Part shown: positions 1 to 12,800 of the stretch, one piece after another | Layout: each line of letters begins with the position of its first letter | Position numbering within the stretch: the stretch's first letter is position 1 | Assembly: GCF_000002235.5 (NCBI RefSeq) | Contig: NW_022145611.1 | Coordinates: 9,182,242 to 9,246,241 of the forward strand | Length of the DNA stretch: 64,000 nucleotides | Direction of reading: 5' to 3' | Source of the DNA: Strongylocentrotus purpuratus | Taxonomy: Eukaryota > Echinodermata > Echinoidea > Camarodonta > Strongylocentrotidae | Notes under the pieces: model-generated | Told to the model about the DNA's origin: nothing | The model's input: the letters and a program-made list of their open reading frames with translations, nothing else | The model's database searches: none | Program-made: the position numbers and the translations under genes

Positions 1-509
1 TCACAAGACTTAGCTGAACAGATAGGTTGGTTTAGATACACTGAGAACGTTCTTTGATCAATGATTTTATGATCTCCACTAACAGGAAACATGAGAGAAT
101 GATATAATCATGTCTATTTTCTGTTTCTCCCTCCCCCCCCCCCCACCCCCTAGCTGTCTTTCTTTCTTTCTTTCTTCATTCCCCTCCCACTTTCGTCAGC
201 CCTATTTCTCTCCATCCCTCACTCCCTCCTTTCCTCCCTCCCTCTTCCCATCCCCCGCTTCCCTCCTTCCCCCTCTTACATCATTCTCTTTCTCATAATT
301 TGGCTTTTGAACTTTAGAGAATGGTTCTTGCTCTATAAGTGTAAAGTTTCCAGATTTCCAAAATCTTTTACGGCGTACTTGTCTTTCATTGTCTTTTTCA
401 ATTCTTAAATTATCTAACATATTGCATTTGTACTCCATTCCAAACTTTTGTTGCCCCATTATGATGACATATATATATATATACATTCCTCACCATTATT
501 TTTTCCTAG

Positions 510-3500
510 ATAAAGGAGGTGCAGATAATAGGGGTATCTTTGATGGTGATACTACACAAAAGCTTGATAATGATGACATCATGAACCTCAGAGAACAAGG
601 GAAGAGTGGACAGGTAACTAAGGAGTAACAATAAGCACTATTGCAGGATAATGTTCTATATAAAACTCTTTTTATTTCTTTCTTTTTTAAACATAATGTA
701 TTTCATTTCATTTCAAAGACTTTATTTTCTGCAATCAAACAAATCAGTTGTACAACAAATATGGATAATTATATAAAACATAAGGTATGCAAACAATATA
801 CAAAATATAGAAACAAATGTATAATACATGAGTAAGAGTAAACTTATACGTTGGGCCATTGCGTGTATTTGCCAACTTTTAGAAAGTTACTCTGAATTTT
901 AGATCCGGTCAGTTAGGATTATACAAGAATAAATTCTAACACAACATTCTCTTCTAAATGCGTTACACTCCAAAGTTTTAAAGTTTACTTCCTCTTATTT
1001 TATACTCCCTACTCCTTTAAAAAAAAAATCTCTATTGAGTGCATTATACCTTAAAAATCAACTTTAAATTGACCTTCCAATTCTTTTGTTCTCCCATTAT
1101 TATTTTGTAACTGTTTAATTATTTTTCTTCAAATTAGAGATGGGTATTTCAATGTTTTATAAAGCTTTAAAAGACCCACCCCGCCTCCTCCCACCACCAA
1201 CATCACCCACTCACATTTTGTAATAATTTTTTTTTCCTTTTTTTTCTTCACATTTTTTATCCCTCTGTACAGGAGATAGTTGACCAATTAGTGGAGAATA
1301 GTTCTACCTTCAATGAAAGAACTGTATATTCCAAGGCAAAGTACCTGAAAAAGAAACGAAACAAGTAAGTTTAAACCCGAAAATATTAATTGCATTCCTA
1401 GTAGGAAATCATATCAAACAGTATTTTAACAACATCCATTACTAAAATTGTACCTCATATGGTACATGGAGAAGAAAATTAGCCAGCACGTACTATTTGA
1501 GTGATACAGACTATGGACTCTCTTTACAAAAGTCACGGCAAGTTGACTAAATAGGTAGCCCTTTTGAAGAACAGTTTAAATTCTACACTGAATTAGATGT
1601 TAGTTAGATAATTTATGCCTTGAAAATGATTGAGATTCATTTCATTCTTTGCATTATTTCTTCGATATTGTTATTTTTATGTCACCTCTCTAGGTACATC
1701 GTAAGGTTTGTGGTACTGCGACCCTGTATCAGACTCATGTGCGAGATGTATTTCAACAAAGCTCCCTCCAAAGTAATGTAAGTATTGATGAATACTCCTC
1801 TTAAAGCTGATCTTGAGCTCTGGTATGGGAATATTATTTTCTGAGAAAATTGCTATGATTTCTTCTGGATTGTTTATCCTGCAGTAGATTGGTTGTTTGA
1901 AGAAGAAAAACCCACAAAAACTGACCGGGCATCATCTTCAATAAAAATAACAACTCCAATTTGCACATAGTGGCCTGGGTCCACTTAACCAGATTTTCTT
2001 ATCTTTCTATGCTCATTACTCAGCTACTAAATATTTTCTACCAAAATTGTTTGGCACATGTCATTTATTTGTAATCTTGAACACTGAGTGTAAGTTTTGT
2101 AGGATTTTGTGAGAATTTATTTTCTATATTTACGAGAACTCAAGTTTATCTTTAATATTATTTTTTCTTTCATTGCAGTTAAATTTGTCAATGGAAAAAA
2201 TCAAGAGAAATGGAAATAAATTTTTATTGTTGTTGTTGTTATTAGTAGTAGTTGTAGTATATAAGTGGTAGTAGTAAATAATAATATTCCGCTTTTACAT
2301 AGTGCTTAATACATCTAGGATGTCTCTAAGCGCTTTACAGATATACTATTACCCCGGTCATTGGATTCAATACTTGCCCGCACACACTGTGTGCACAATC
2401 TCCACTCCCTGGGGAGCATTCCAGCCAGGCGTTACTTGACGCTCAAAAAAGGTTTGACCAACAATGACGGTCGCACCCTACCGGGTACCCATTTAACACC
2501 TGGGTGGAGAGTAGCAAGTGCAGGTTAATATCTTGCCAAACGATATCAATGCCGTGTCTGGATTTGAACCCTCGACCTTTGCATATCCAGTCTAGCCTTA
2601 AACCACTCGGCCACGACACTCCTACAGTAGAAGTAGTAGAAGAACTATTATTTTTATTACACTCTATTCATTATATTATCATTGTTGTTGTTGTTGGTGT
2701 TATTATTATGATTGTTACTGCAATAACATACTTTATCCCGTAGACAAATCCGTATCGACACAATGGCTCAACTCCTATCAGCAGCCAATGTTCAGTCCGG
2801 AAGCAAGGTGATGGTGTTGGAAAATTGTCAGGGACTACTGGTAGCAGCCATTATGGAACGACTTGGAGGTAAGGTTGCCTTTAAATGGCAAACAAGTGCA
2901 TGTATTCATTGGCAATCTTGACAATGTTCAATTTCATTTAACTCCATCATTATTCTTATCTTTTTATTTCCTTTTCAATTACTTTTCTCAAATTCCTTGA
3001 AATGCCTCGTAAGCAAGTTCTTTGGACAAAATAATGTATCAACGGCCATATACGTGGGTTCTGTGATGTAAGAATATAAAGCAGAAGCCCCATGGGTACC
3101 CGGTAGGAAGAAAGTTCCCTGAATACTTGAGCACCTTTTCATGGTAGCTCGGTTAAAGCCGGGGTAATGATAAGATTGCAGGGCCCTCAGGGAGAGCAGT
3201 ATGAATACTGATGAGGCTACTCTAGGTAAACAAGACATATTATTATTATTATTATAAACTGGTACTTCTGGCAAAATGATATATCAACTGCCCTTTTGCT
3301 AAGGCTACCAGGTGGTATTACCAAATGCTTTCAATTGTGAATGACACTTTTTCACTTTCTGTCCTCAAAAGCTTTTGAACTATTACACTTTATAATTGAG
3401 GTATTGTCGCTTCATTTTGTTCCATTATCTACTGCCAGAAAATTCCTTTTGTTATACAATCATTAATTTTGCAGTGTTAAAATGAGAATTATCTGGAAAA

Positions 3501-4227
3501 CTGTCATGCTCGTCAATTTTTCTTTTGTAGGTAACGGGACAGTCGTTCATTTTCACACTGAAGATCAACCAATGAATTCCAGTCTCCAAGCCTTCAACTT
3601 CTCACAAAAAAGCAAAGAGATGCTAAGGACTTTCAATCTCAAAGACGTCTACGACAACCTCATCTTGAAGAAGCCGGTCGAGACAATCAACGAGGAACCT
3701 AGTCAGTCAAAGGACCTCGATATCAGTCAGAAAGAAGGCGGTGAAAAGATGAGTGAAGGATGCGATCTTAGAAAGGAACCGGTTGCCATGGAAACGGACT
3801 CCAGCAAACATGATACGCAAGAGGATGTTACTAGTAAAAACAATCAAGCAGCGTCGTCGACCAAACCGGAGAAAGGAAGTGGAGTTGCAACCACGCACGC
3901 AGAAGATGGCATCACTGGGACCAGTGAAGGGTTGCCCATGGCAACAGATGAAGCTGGTGAGAAGCAAGAGGAGCAGCCATCAGCAGATGCTGTGGATCCT
4001 ACAGACAAAGCACAGAAGAGAAAACTTCAGGTATTTTTTTTTTAAACTGACATTACTCTCGAGAAAAAGGGAACGGTAGATAAAAAAAATTCTGTTATTG
4101 TGGCACATCAAAGTATATACTCTAGAAAAGCAGTATTTTTATAGAAGATGTGAAACCCTCATAGTTTCCAGTATTTCTTTTTATAGATCTGTATATGATG
4201 CTTTTGTACACCCCCCCCCCCTTCCCA

Positions 4228-4262
<35 letters not shown>

Positions 4263-5514
4263 ATTCTCATTCTTTCTTTCTTTATGAATTTAACTTTCCT
4301 CATGTTTTGAACTAAAATATTGTTTTGTTCTTCTTTTTTGACAGTTTGTAAAATTTTTGGAATCAGATATGGATTATAACAAGAGAAAAGAAAAAAAAAG
4401 ACGGAAACTGGATGAAATGGCCAAAACAACAGAGATGCTGCTGGAGAATAACATGGACACGTAAGTTCCAACTACCCACCAACATTTCTTCAGAACATGT
4501 CATAAACCCATTCTGAATACAAGTAAACTAAAATATGAATAGGCCAAATAAGCCAATTAAACTAACTGTCCATGAGTCAGCTAATTTCAGGTCATTCCAA
4601 ATCTGTTGTTTTGATTTTGCAAACATACCTTACATTTTTGTCTTTCATATAGCAATCTTGTAGACCAAGAACTACATAGATCTTAGAATTCGTATTGCTA
4701 GCCAATAAAGTTTGGTATTTTATTTGTCAGTGATGTCAGTTTTTACTGAGCATTTCAGATCTACTATATTATATAGTACAGACACAGTACAAAATTAAAG
4801 GATCCACAAATGGAATCACTTTACACTTTCGGGATCTAGATATTTTCTTCATCTTTGTCATTATATTGGTTCTTTGCTCTGTTTATGATCATTTTATTGT
4901 TGTTATTTACATATATAACAGATTGCTGATTGCGACGAAGCACCACCCTGCCCCCATTGTTCTAGCCCTTATCGATCATCTAGCCTGGTCAAGGCCTTTT
5001 GCTGTCTTCTCACTCTACAAAGAGGTGAGTGAGACACATTCTTGGAGTTTGACGTTTACTTTGATTTCTCTTTTCTTTTTTTTTCTTGTTTTACTAGTGT
5101 TTGTTAATAGTATACAATACAAAAGAGTTTTCACATAGTAATAACGAATTTTATGGAGGATGTACTGTTTTTAAGCTCTTCTCACTCTACAAAGAGGAAA
5201 GACACATTCTTGGAGTTTGATATTTACTTGGATTTCTCTATCTTTTTATTTCCCGTATTTGTTGTTGAAAGTATACAATACCAATGAGTTTTCACATACC
5301 AGTAATAATGACGATTTTTATGGAGGAGGCACTTTTTTAAAGCTATGTTCTTACAGAAATTGAAATGGTGATGAATGGAAATAATATTTAAAGATGCTGT
5401 ATAAACAAAGTAAAGTGGAAAGATCTACTACATAGCAAATCTCTCTCTCACTTTCTCTCTTTCTTTCTCCCTCTGTATCTATCTCTCTCCCTCTCTCCCT
5501 CTCTTTCTTTCTCT

Positions 5515-5575
<61 letters not shown>

Positions 5576-6383
5576 CTTCCTCATAAACATCCCATCCTAT
5601 ATCTTTATTTCTCTCTCTCCCTTTCTTTTTACATCTTCTGAAGTTCTGATCAAAGTATATATTTACTAGTCTCCTTACTCTTTTTGTACACTTCTCTCTA
5701 GGCTCTCATAGAGTGTTATGTAAAGCTGCGTGAGAGGGGAGGAGTTATCAACCTCAACATTACAGAGACATGGCACAGAGAACATCAAGTGAGTACATAA
5801 TATTTCAACATATTCTAGATTTTCTTATTCAGACATTTTCGGACAGTGAGATTTTTTTCCTCGTTTGGTTTTTGATGATTTGATGATACCAGGATTTCAG
5901 CACCTTTGTAATTACATGCATAGTGTTTTATTAACCATCATCGTCACATTGGCCTTCCTTTCTAATTTTGATTAACTCATATTACTTCATATAGTGTTAA
6001 ATCTTGTCTAGAGAAATATATATGAAATATCTATTATCACTAAAGTTAATTTTGGGGTTACATATAAATAATTTTTAAGTGTTATGTGATATGCATCTTT
6101 CAAATAATGAGGCATATCTTTTGCAATCATTGTCATAGTTTGCATGTAAGTAATCAATAAAGAACTAGAGCGCATATATTCCATGTACAAGTTTATGATT
6201 CAATGCCCTTCTGGCTCTTAAAAGACACTATATCAGAAATTCTGTGACCTACTATTTTTTATTTTCATAACACCTGTCAATCTATTTGTATCCAAACAGG
6301 TACTGCCTGACAGGACACACCCCATGACATCGATGAACCATTTAGGAGGGTACCTACTCACCGGGCTGCACGTGGCAAAGTGA
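510..6383 (+). CDS. TRMT6: TRMT6 homologue, tRNA m1A58 methyltransferase non-catalytic subunit (5' partial)
   Basis: Nine exons join in one frame: 510-613, 1273-1364, 1694-1777, 2744-2868, 3531-4030, 4345-4460, 4922-5024, 5702-5788 and 6300-6383 (stop TGA at 6381-6383). All have AG/GT borders. They give 430 residues. The N-terminal part (about 70-80 residues judging from animal TRMT6) is not seen and probably lies left of the window. Diagnostic segments are DNRGIFDG, EIVDQLVENSSTF, IDTMAQLL, PSRPF-like WSRPFAVF, KLRERGGVINL, the motif ETWHREHQVLPDRTHP and a final GGYLLTG. All align well with vertebrate TRMT6. In the known complex, TRM6 pairs with the catalytic TRM61 and is needed for binding tRNA; it lacks a working SAM site. 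The 500-nt fifth exon carries a poorly conserved acidic/Lys-rich insert, and the sixth a basic Lys/Arg stretch. The last 20 or so bases of exon 7 and its donor are duplicated downstream (see findings). Confidence 0.93.
2277..2622 (-). repeat. tRNA-derived SINE, copy 1 (TRMT6 intron)
   Basis: On the minus strand the right end starts with a tRNA-like head. It has an A box TGGCCGAGTGG and a B box GGTTCAAATCC, both near-perfect RNA polymerase III internal promoter matches; the A-box region resembles tRNA-Leu/Ser. A unique body follows, with the words TACCGGGTACCCATTTAACA and CTCCCTGGGGAGCATTCC as read on plus. It ends in an (ATT)n-type tail at 2277-2290. Copies 2-4 in this window share the head and body and have the same orientation. 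Confidence 0.75.
5005..5345 (+). repeat. Tandem duplication of exon-7 end plus intron start in TRMT6
   Basis: A stretch starting in the last ~20 bases of TRMT6 exon 7 is repeated 172 bases downstream (shared word CACTCTAC at 5011 and 5183). The copy continues through the intron, with the same words ACACATTCTTGGAGTTTGA, GTATACAATAC and GAGTTTTCACATA in both. The first copy keeps the donor AAAGAG|GTGAGT. The second has AAAGAGGAAAG, so the GT is lost and it cannot serve as a donor at that site. Confidence 0.85.
5440..5574. repeat. (TC)n followed by (AT)27 microsatellite in TRMT6 intron
   Basis: A CT-rich tract at 5440-5518 runs into a perfect TA dinucleotide repeat, about 5520-5573. Confidence 0.95.
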
Positions 6384-8230
6384 TAGATGGATAGCTTAGT
6401 TCCTGAAACCTACAAGACCATGCACAAGACTGCACTTTAAAGTGATTTTGATCATCATGACTGGGTAGTTTTTAAAGATTCAAGTATTAAAACTTTAGGT
6501 AGGACAACAATACTTGTGGGGAGGGGTAGAATGAACACAGAGCTCTGTATAATAAAACCTCCAGGACCATGCACAAGACTGCACTTCAAGTGATTTTTAT
6601 CAAGACTGGAGATGTTTTTAATGAATTAAGTACTAACACTTTGGGAGGGACGGTGATGCTTGTGGGGAGGTGTTGAATGAACACAGAGTTCTGTATAATG
6701 AAGCCTACAAGACCGAGCCGCGACTGCATTTTAAAGTGAATTTTATGACTGGAGAATCATACAACAATGGAGTACCCCAAAAACATGATAGGACACTAGC
6801 CTGCCTGTTCAATCAACATTAGAAGAGTTCCTTATAATGAAATCCAGAAGACTGCATTTTAAGTGGACGTTATGATTTTAAAACATCTGCATATATATTG
6901 AAACATAGGGTAGGACAACAGCCTGGATGTTGGGAAAGGGTGAAATAAACACTGAAAGAGTTAATTATGATGAAGCCCTCAAGATTTGTTTTAATTTAAA
7001 GTAAATATCATGACATGAGAATTTTATGCATTTTTTAATTTGCACATTTTAGATTGTTTTTAGAATTGGGTAAAACTGAGAAAGTTACTTATTATGAAAC
7101 CCTCAAGATCTTGCACAAGACTGCATTTTAAGTGAATTTCATGGCTAGATAATTTTATCATTCCATCTTCTATCTTACATATGGGGGAGAGATCATTCAA
7201 CACACAGATCCTTGTAGTAACTTAGGCTCACAAGACCATGCACAAGTCTGCATTTGAACTGTATTTCACGACTTGAAAATGGAGTACTACAACAGAGAAT
7301 CCACATTTTCTCTGATGCTTTGATAAGAAGCAATATTTTGTATTTCTTTGTTAGACTTGTATTAACATGAAGTAGATTTAAGATATTCCACTTGGAATGC
7401 ATCTATTTAATGTCTGCATGCAAATTCAAATCAATTTTGTACCACACAAATGACGAACAAACAATGAAAAACATAATTATGTGATAGAATGCAAACAAGA
7501 AATTGAATTCATAATCAATGGACTACCTTTCTCCATAAGCCAGGGTTTAAACCTAGACTTCTGGGGCATTGTGAGAAAGTTGCCATTGATTGCAAGTTGC
7601 AAAACTCTACTTTGTTTCAATGCCCCACTAGTCTCCTAAATTTCCTAGGATTTTGTTAGGATTAAAGTTTTAACAATTAAATTAAGTTAACTAGATCTAT
7701 CTTTTATCCCCCCCCCCCCCTCTCTCTCTTTCTATTGGGGTGTTGCAAGAAAGTTGAGTTGCGATCAATTGCAAATTTGCAATTAGTCGCAAGACTTACG
7801 CTTGAATTGGGGGTTTTGCAATTGATTGCAACTTTCTTTCACCGCCCCATTAGTATGCTTTTTAGTTGATTTTTAAATTTGCACATTTTTAATTATTTTT
7901 AGGATTATATGGCTACTGATACAGTAAAGAACAGTATATGGGTGAAAGTGAATAATTAGATAAATTTCAGTTCAAAATGTAATGTTTAATAACTTTCAAC
8001 TGTGAATACACCCCAATGTCAGTATCAAGGTATTAAAAAACGCTATTTTATGAAAAATGTGTTTCTGAACATTTACTTCTTTTTGTGTGTCAGTATTGTG
8101 TGTACATTTCGTACTACAAAGCTTTGTCTTCTATGAGAGTGGAAAACAGATCATTTAAATCTAATGAAGTACCCCAGCATCAAGATGAAATTATTGGGAT
8201 CTTATGTTAAAAAGTGCAGACAATAAAGGA
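6384..8230 (+). repeat. TRMT6 3' region with degenerate ~120-150 bp tandem repeats
   Basis: After the TRMT6 stop, a unit recurs about seven times between about 6,400 and 7,300. Its core reads roughly ACCATGCACAAGACTGCA followed by TTTTAAGTGAATTTTATGAC. Copies start near 6411, 6562, 6709, 6844, 6975, 7100 and 7230. Each is followed by a G-rich segment and words like AACACAGAG and TTCTGTATAATGAA. AATAAA signals occur at about 6550 and 8220, so the array probably lies in the 3' UTR. At 7560-7860 another short motif (around GAAAGTTG and ATTGATTGCAA) appears in direct and inverted copies. Confidence 0.7.
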
Positions 8231-8526
8231 CAGATTTTGCTCATGCTCTCATCTTTTATTTTACATCATTTCAACAAACCACACCTTGCACACCAACATA
8301 TAATCGCTTGACAAACAAACAAAGTTTAATTACAAATGACACAAGTGAATTTTATTGAATAAAGGTCAACTTTATTGTCATGACAGTGTACAGGCAGATA
8401 TATGTACATAATTCTATATAATTCTATATTACGGAGGAAGTGTCATGTTACAAAAGTCAGTAACCCTTCGCAAGAGGGAAAATGCTGACTTTAATAAATG
8501 ATGATATAATGCACAAATTACCATAA

Positions 8527-9245
8527 ATGCACTTATTTGAGCCATCCACACTGTGCTTGCAGCAGTTGACTGTAAACAAACCTAATGTTGATAGTTTTTC
8601 TTTTTCTTTTTGTACAAGAAATAACAAGAAATACTATGATACTACAGCTACATGCAGAGATAGGAAGTTCGCAGTAGAGGACAAGGTCCTTATACTTGGA
8701 CCTACCAGCACTAGTAAGCTGCTGATACAGTGGCATACACAAGTGAGAGATCAACTTGTTGATTACATACAAAAGAATCTGTTTACTTCAGATGGATCAC
8801 ACATGAGAGAATGGATTGTGATCCAAGACTGGGAGACTAGTGATAGCTACTTAGCTAGTTAACAGAGTCTGCAAATGCAGACTAGCATGTATAGCTAAAA
8901 TAGAGGATACATGACTGCCTCAATAAAGCTATACATCTTATAAGTTCAATCAAAGCTCTTTAACTAATCTTCTATAAGAACATCATAGAGACGTATCCCT
9001 CAGAGACGGTACAATTTGGTTTTGATCGCAGCAGCCCACTATTTCAATGTGGAAGTTCCTGTCATAACAATCCAGTATTCCAATCCCAGGTCTACATGAG
9101 CCGTGACCATGCCATGGCAATGCACCATTATGTTGGTATTGAATATGGTTTCACTTCAGCAAGCAAAAAAGCAGTCACGCAAGGCAGCCTCCCGAATAGG
9201 AAATGCACTATTACAGCAGTATTTCAAAACATCCTGTGCTTCACA
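8527..9245 (+). pseudogene. Retroelement debris: Ty3/gypsy integrase tail followed by a broken OTU-type domain
   Basis: The open frame 8527-8862 first contains NKKYYDTTATCRDRKFAVED and KVLILGPT, then KLLIQW. This matches the C-terminal tail of Ty3/gypsy integrases (typical pattern KYYD...RKF..GDKVL.L.P....KLL..W). The same frame then runs into VRDQLVDYIQKN and MREWIVIQDWE, the pattern after the catalytic DGNC in OTU cysteine proteases. Further right, in other frames, come IAAAHYFNVEVPVIT (about 9023-9070) and HHYVGIEYGF (about 9127-9155), fitting the OTU core and its His segment. The catalytic DG.C segment is absent and stops and frameshifts are present, so this is a dead copy. The integrase part is fairly clear; the OTU part is my reading of weak motifs. 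Confidence 0.55.
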
Positions 9246-9328
9246 GTGCACTAAATAAAAGCACAAACATGAATACCATACTCCAAAGAATACTAAAATT
9301 AGTCTTGAAATGATACAACATTATCTTT

Positions 9329-9833
9329 TTATTCATCTTTTATTTCTCTGGCACCAAAATTAAAAGGCAGCTGGTTAAAATTATGCCACCACCTTGCCCA
9401 TAGATGTACGTTGCCTCTAAGAACTACATGTGCAACCTCCTCTCTTGTATGGATGTTCTCAGCTCCTGCACAAGGCTCGCCGTACACCTCACCATCTGCC
9501 GAATACCAGTAACCGCCAATGATAACTAGATCATCCAAAGATGGTCATTTCATGGGGCACTGTGTACTCCTGAGTTAGTTGCACTCTTGCCATCTCCCAT
9601 GCATGTAGCCTCCCATTCACCAAATAAAGCAAATTTGATGAAGCACTGTGTACTCCAGAGTTTGTTACACTCTTGCCATCTCCCATATCTGTAACCTTCC
9701 CAGATGGCCATTTGATGAGGCACTGTGTACTCCTGAGTTCATCGCACTCTTCCAGTCTCCAGGATACAACGTTGTCTCCAGCATCCAGTAACAGGACATG
9801 TTGCATGGTGGCAGCATCCTGGTGGATGGCTGC
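9329..9833 (-). repeat. CHURC1 3' region with three imperfect tandem copies
   Basis: Directly after the CHURC1 stop, a unit of about 75-95 bases recurs three times (about 9540-9600, 9635-9695 and 9711-9765). Its core on plus is GCACTGTGTACTCC(T/A)GAG followed by CACTCTTGCCATCTCCCAT. On the minus strand the unit is open, giving one 91-codon frame from 9806 and another 69-codon frame from 9538 in a shifted phase. I do not recognise a domain, and the first frame overlaps the expected UTR, so I call it a repeat. A minus-strand AATAAA-type signal (TTTATT on plus) lies near 9327. Confidence 0.55.
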
Positions 9834-12800
9834 CTAGAAGAGGGTCATCTCTTTCCTGGGGTCGACAGGTAGAACACTGACAGTGTCGCTCCCAACCCCA
9901 CAAAGCATGCAGTACATGGCATACTCCTGTGAAAAGATTTTTAAATAACATTGACAAATTTGAATACATTTCTAGATTATGGCTGAATGCAAGTCTTGCT
10001 AATAGTACTGGGGGTTGGGTAATAAGTTTTTTTTAAATATTTTCTGTAACACACTAATTCCACAAGAAATTGAAAAGACTCTTAATTTCAAAGTCAATAC
10101 TTGGTGATCAAGGTGAACAGCATTGTATTTCCAATTATGATACTAAATACATTGCATATATATCTGTCAATCTCAAAGAGTTTGAGACTATTAATTACAA
10201 AATACATGGAAGTGAACCTATAAAGATAAACATTGTTTTCACAAATAGGAATCCCATAATTTTCTTTTCTTGTTTCCATCGTTCAACCTTGTACATGTCT
10301 GCTACCATATATTTATTCATTTAATTATTTATTTAATTTCAAGGAACACAACATCAAACAATAACATACATAGACAATGAAAGCAAACAAAAATAATGAT
10401 AACAGTAAGATTTTTTTTTTAAAGAACAACAACCACCAATGCCTGGGGATTGCCCAACATTACTAATTTTTAGGAAAATAGCTGCAATTCCTCCAATATT
10501 ATTCAAGTAAAAAAATATTTATGTGCCTTGTATACAAACAACTATTACCTGATACTCTCCTTCTATACTGAACGTGTGCTCATGCTCAGCTATCACATGG
10601 CAGCAGTGGGTACATTTGTCTAAAGAAGAAATTGAGAAACAAATGAGAAGAGAGGATGGGAGGGTTTAGTAGAATATATTTTTATGAAATTGGCTATTAA
10701 ACTGGTCAATTGTTAGCACGTTTCAGCAATTTGATCATTAGCCCGTTTGTTTCAGTGAACGATATGAATTCATTGTATTAAGTCGAGTGGATTGATTAAA
10801 TTTATGTTTAGTGCCATCTACAAGCTACTAAATTATTCACACCCTTTTTTATATCCAGTTGATGGAACCTGATTATATTGCAGGCATCCTTGTGTAATAT
10901 GGATGTTAGATGCACTTAAAAAGGCAGAATGAAGGCATGTAATGATGCAATGTCATGAATGTTGTATATAAATGCTGTGAAGATGAGATATTCTATGATT
11001 AATGAGCGAATTGGAATAATAAAGAAACAACCAATTACAAAATCAAGATGCTTCCGCTATACTGTTAATGGAAATTCATTTCATTCCGCTGTCCTTACTT
11101 CGAAGTAAATCCTCTGTGATGACAGTCACAGCCATTGGCTCGATTGTTTAAGGGAAAGAAATTCTATAATTGAAGACGGATGAATCTATTTGATTTGATT
11201 TTTGTCTACCAGAAAGTGGAAACCTCATGTCAACAATATCTGCAAGACGAGCAACAGCACTCTTGGTCTCCTCCGACGTTACCTAAGGAAATGTCCTCCA
11301 TGAATTAAGGAGCAAGCCTACAAGACATATGTCAGACCGACCCTGGAGTACTCCTCTACAGATTCAGCAACAGTCTTTGGATTCAGTTACCTGTATTCTT
11401 AAGAGTATATTTTACCGGAAAAACACATCATTGGCAGATGTCGTTTAGAACGGCAAGATCTCTCAATTCTACGAGCAAATGGGAGCTGATTTAATGATGC
11501 AATAATCACTGCCTATTTGTTTCTGTTTATGATGCAAACATCTAGATTTGTATTTTGCTGCGGCACAAACAACGTATAGCAGGAAAATGTTGTAAATGCA
11601 GATCCATTGAATGATTACATAATAGCGGAGTGGCGAGCTACCTACCACGATTAGGCCTAGCCACGATCCCACAAGGCGGGATGGTTTAAATGACTTGGGC
11701 AGGTGAATGTTAATGTCTTGGGAGGGAAAGGAATCTTAAGAAAGGCATAATAAGAGAGAGAATGGGCGTAGAAGCCACTCTAGCTTTGTAAGACACCAGA
11801 TCCATGACACAAATTTACGAAAGACGGGACCGAGCCGGGAGCAACAGCTATGATGAAGCCGACGGATATCGCCGAGCTAGTCCGTGGGGAAGTGCGTGAG
11901 TCGCAGAAGAAGTTGGTTGATAAACTTGAAACGATGGTCTCAAAAAAACTCAACCATTTCCAGAAAGATATTAATGAATCACAAATGTCTTTAAGTGAGA
12001 TGAGAATCTAGCAATATCACCCTAGATCCAGTATGGATAAAGAGAATTTTTGCTCCAGCAAGGAATTGTGATAGATAGTTATTTCTTTGTGCGAGTTATA
12101 GTTTGGATTGAAATGGAAGGTGTTTCTTCAGGAAATATTGAACAGCCAGATATCGGAGGACAAGGTGAGCCTGTATTATTAGACGTTTTAACTAATGCAA
12201 TTGATTAGGCTGTAGCACGAGCTTTAACTCAAGCGATTGGGGGAATTCATACTTACGTTGAATCTCATAAGATAGCCAACGAAAAGGCTCCTTTAGATAT
12301 TGAAAAGCTAAAAGCAAAGAAAGTCCCATTCCAATTCAAAGGGAAAGAGGAGCAAGTGAATTTCAATTGTTCGATATTAGATCAACTGCAAGAACTAAGA
12401 AATCCCTTCCCTTAGGCAGTAGTGCAGCTCCAATCCTCGAGAAGGCCGAAAAAGAATTAAGTCAAAGGAATAAGCTTGTCAAACTTGCAGACAAGTCGGC
12501 TGTAGATGAATATCTGGCTGATGATTTGGCCAAAGATAGTGAGGATGTCAAGAAAATTTGTTATATATCAAATTTGGTATATCAAAGAAGATATATTCAG
12601 ATAACTTGGACCCGAAATGGGGTACACATGATATTGATAGATTTGCCAACGAATACAATACTAAATATACTAAATGCACAAAATCTAATTCCAGATGGTG
12701 GTGTAACCAGACAAACGGCATTAACGCATTCAGCCAAAGTTGGAGGGAATGCAGAAATTGGTGGGTGCCACCACCAATACTAGCCAGATAGACAATAGTA

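Noticed and set aside
9531..9806. A second coding gene on minus (91 codons) after CHURC1
   Set aside because: It overlaps the CHURC1 3' region, consists of tandem repeat units and shows no recognisable domain.
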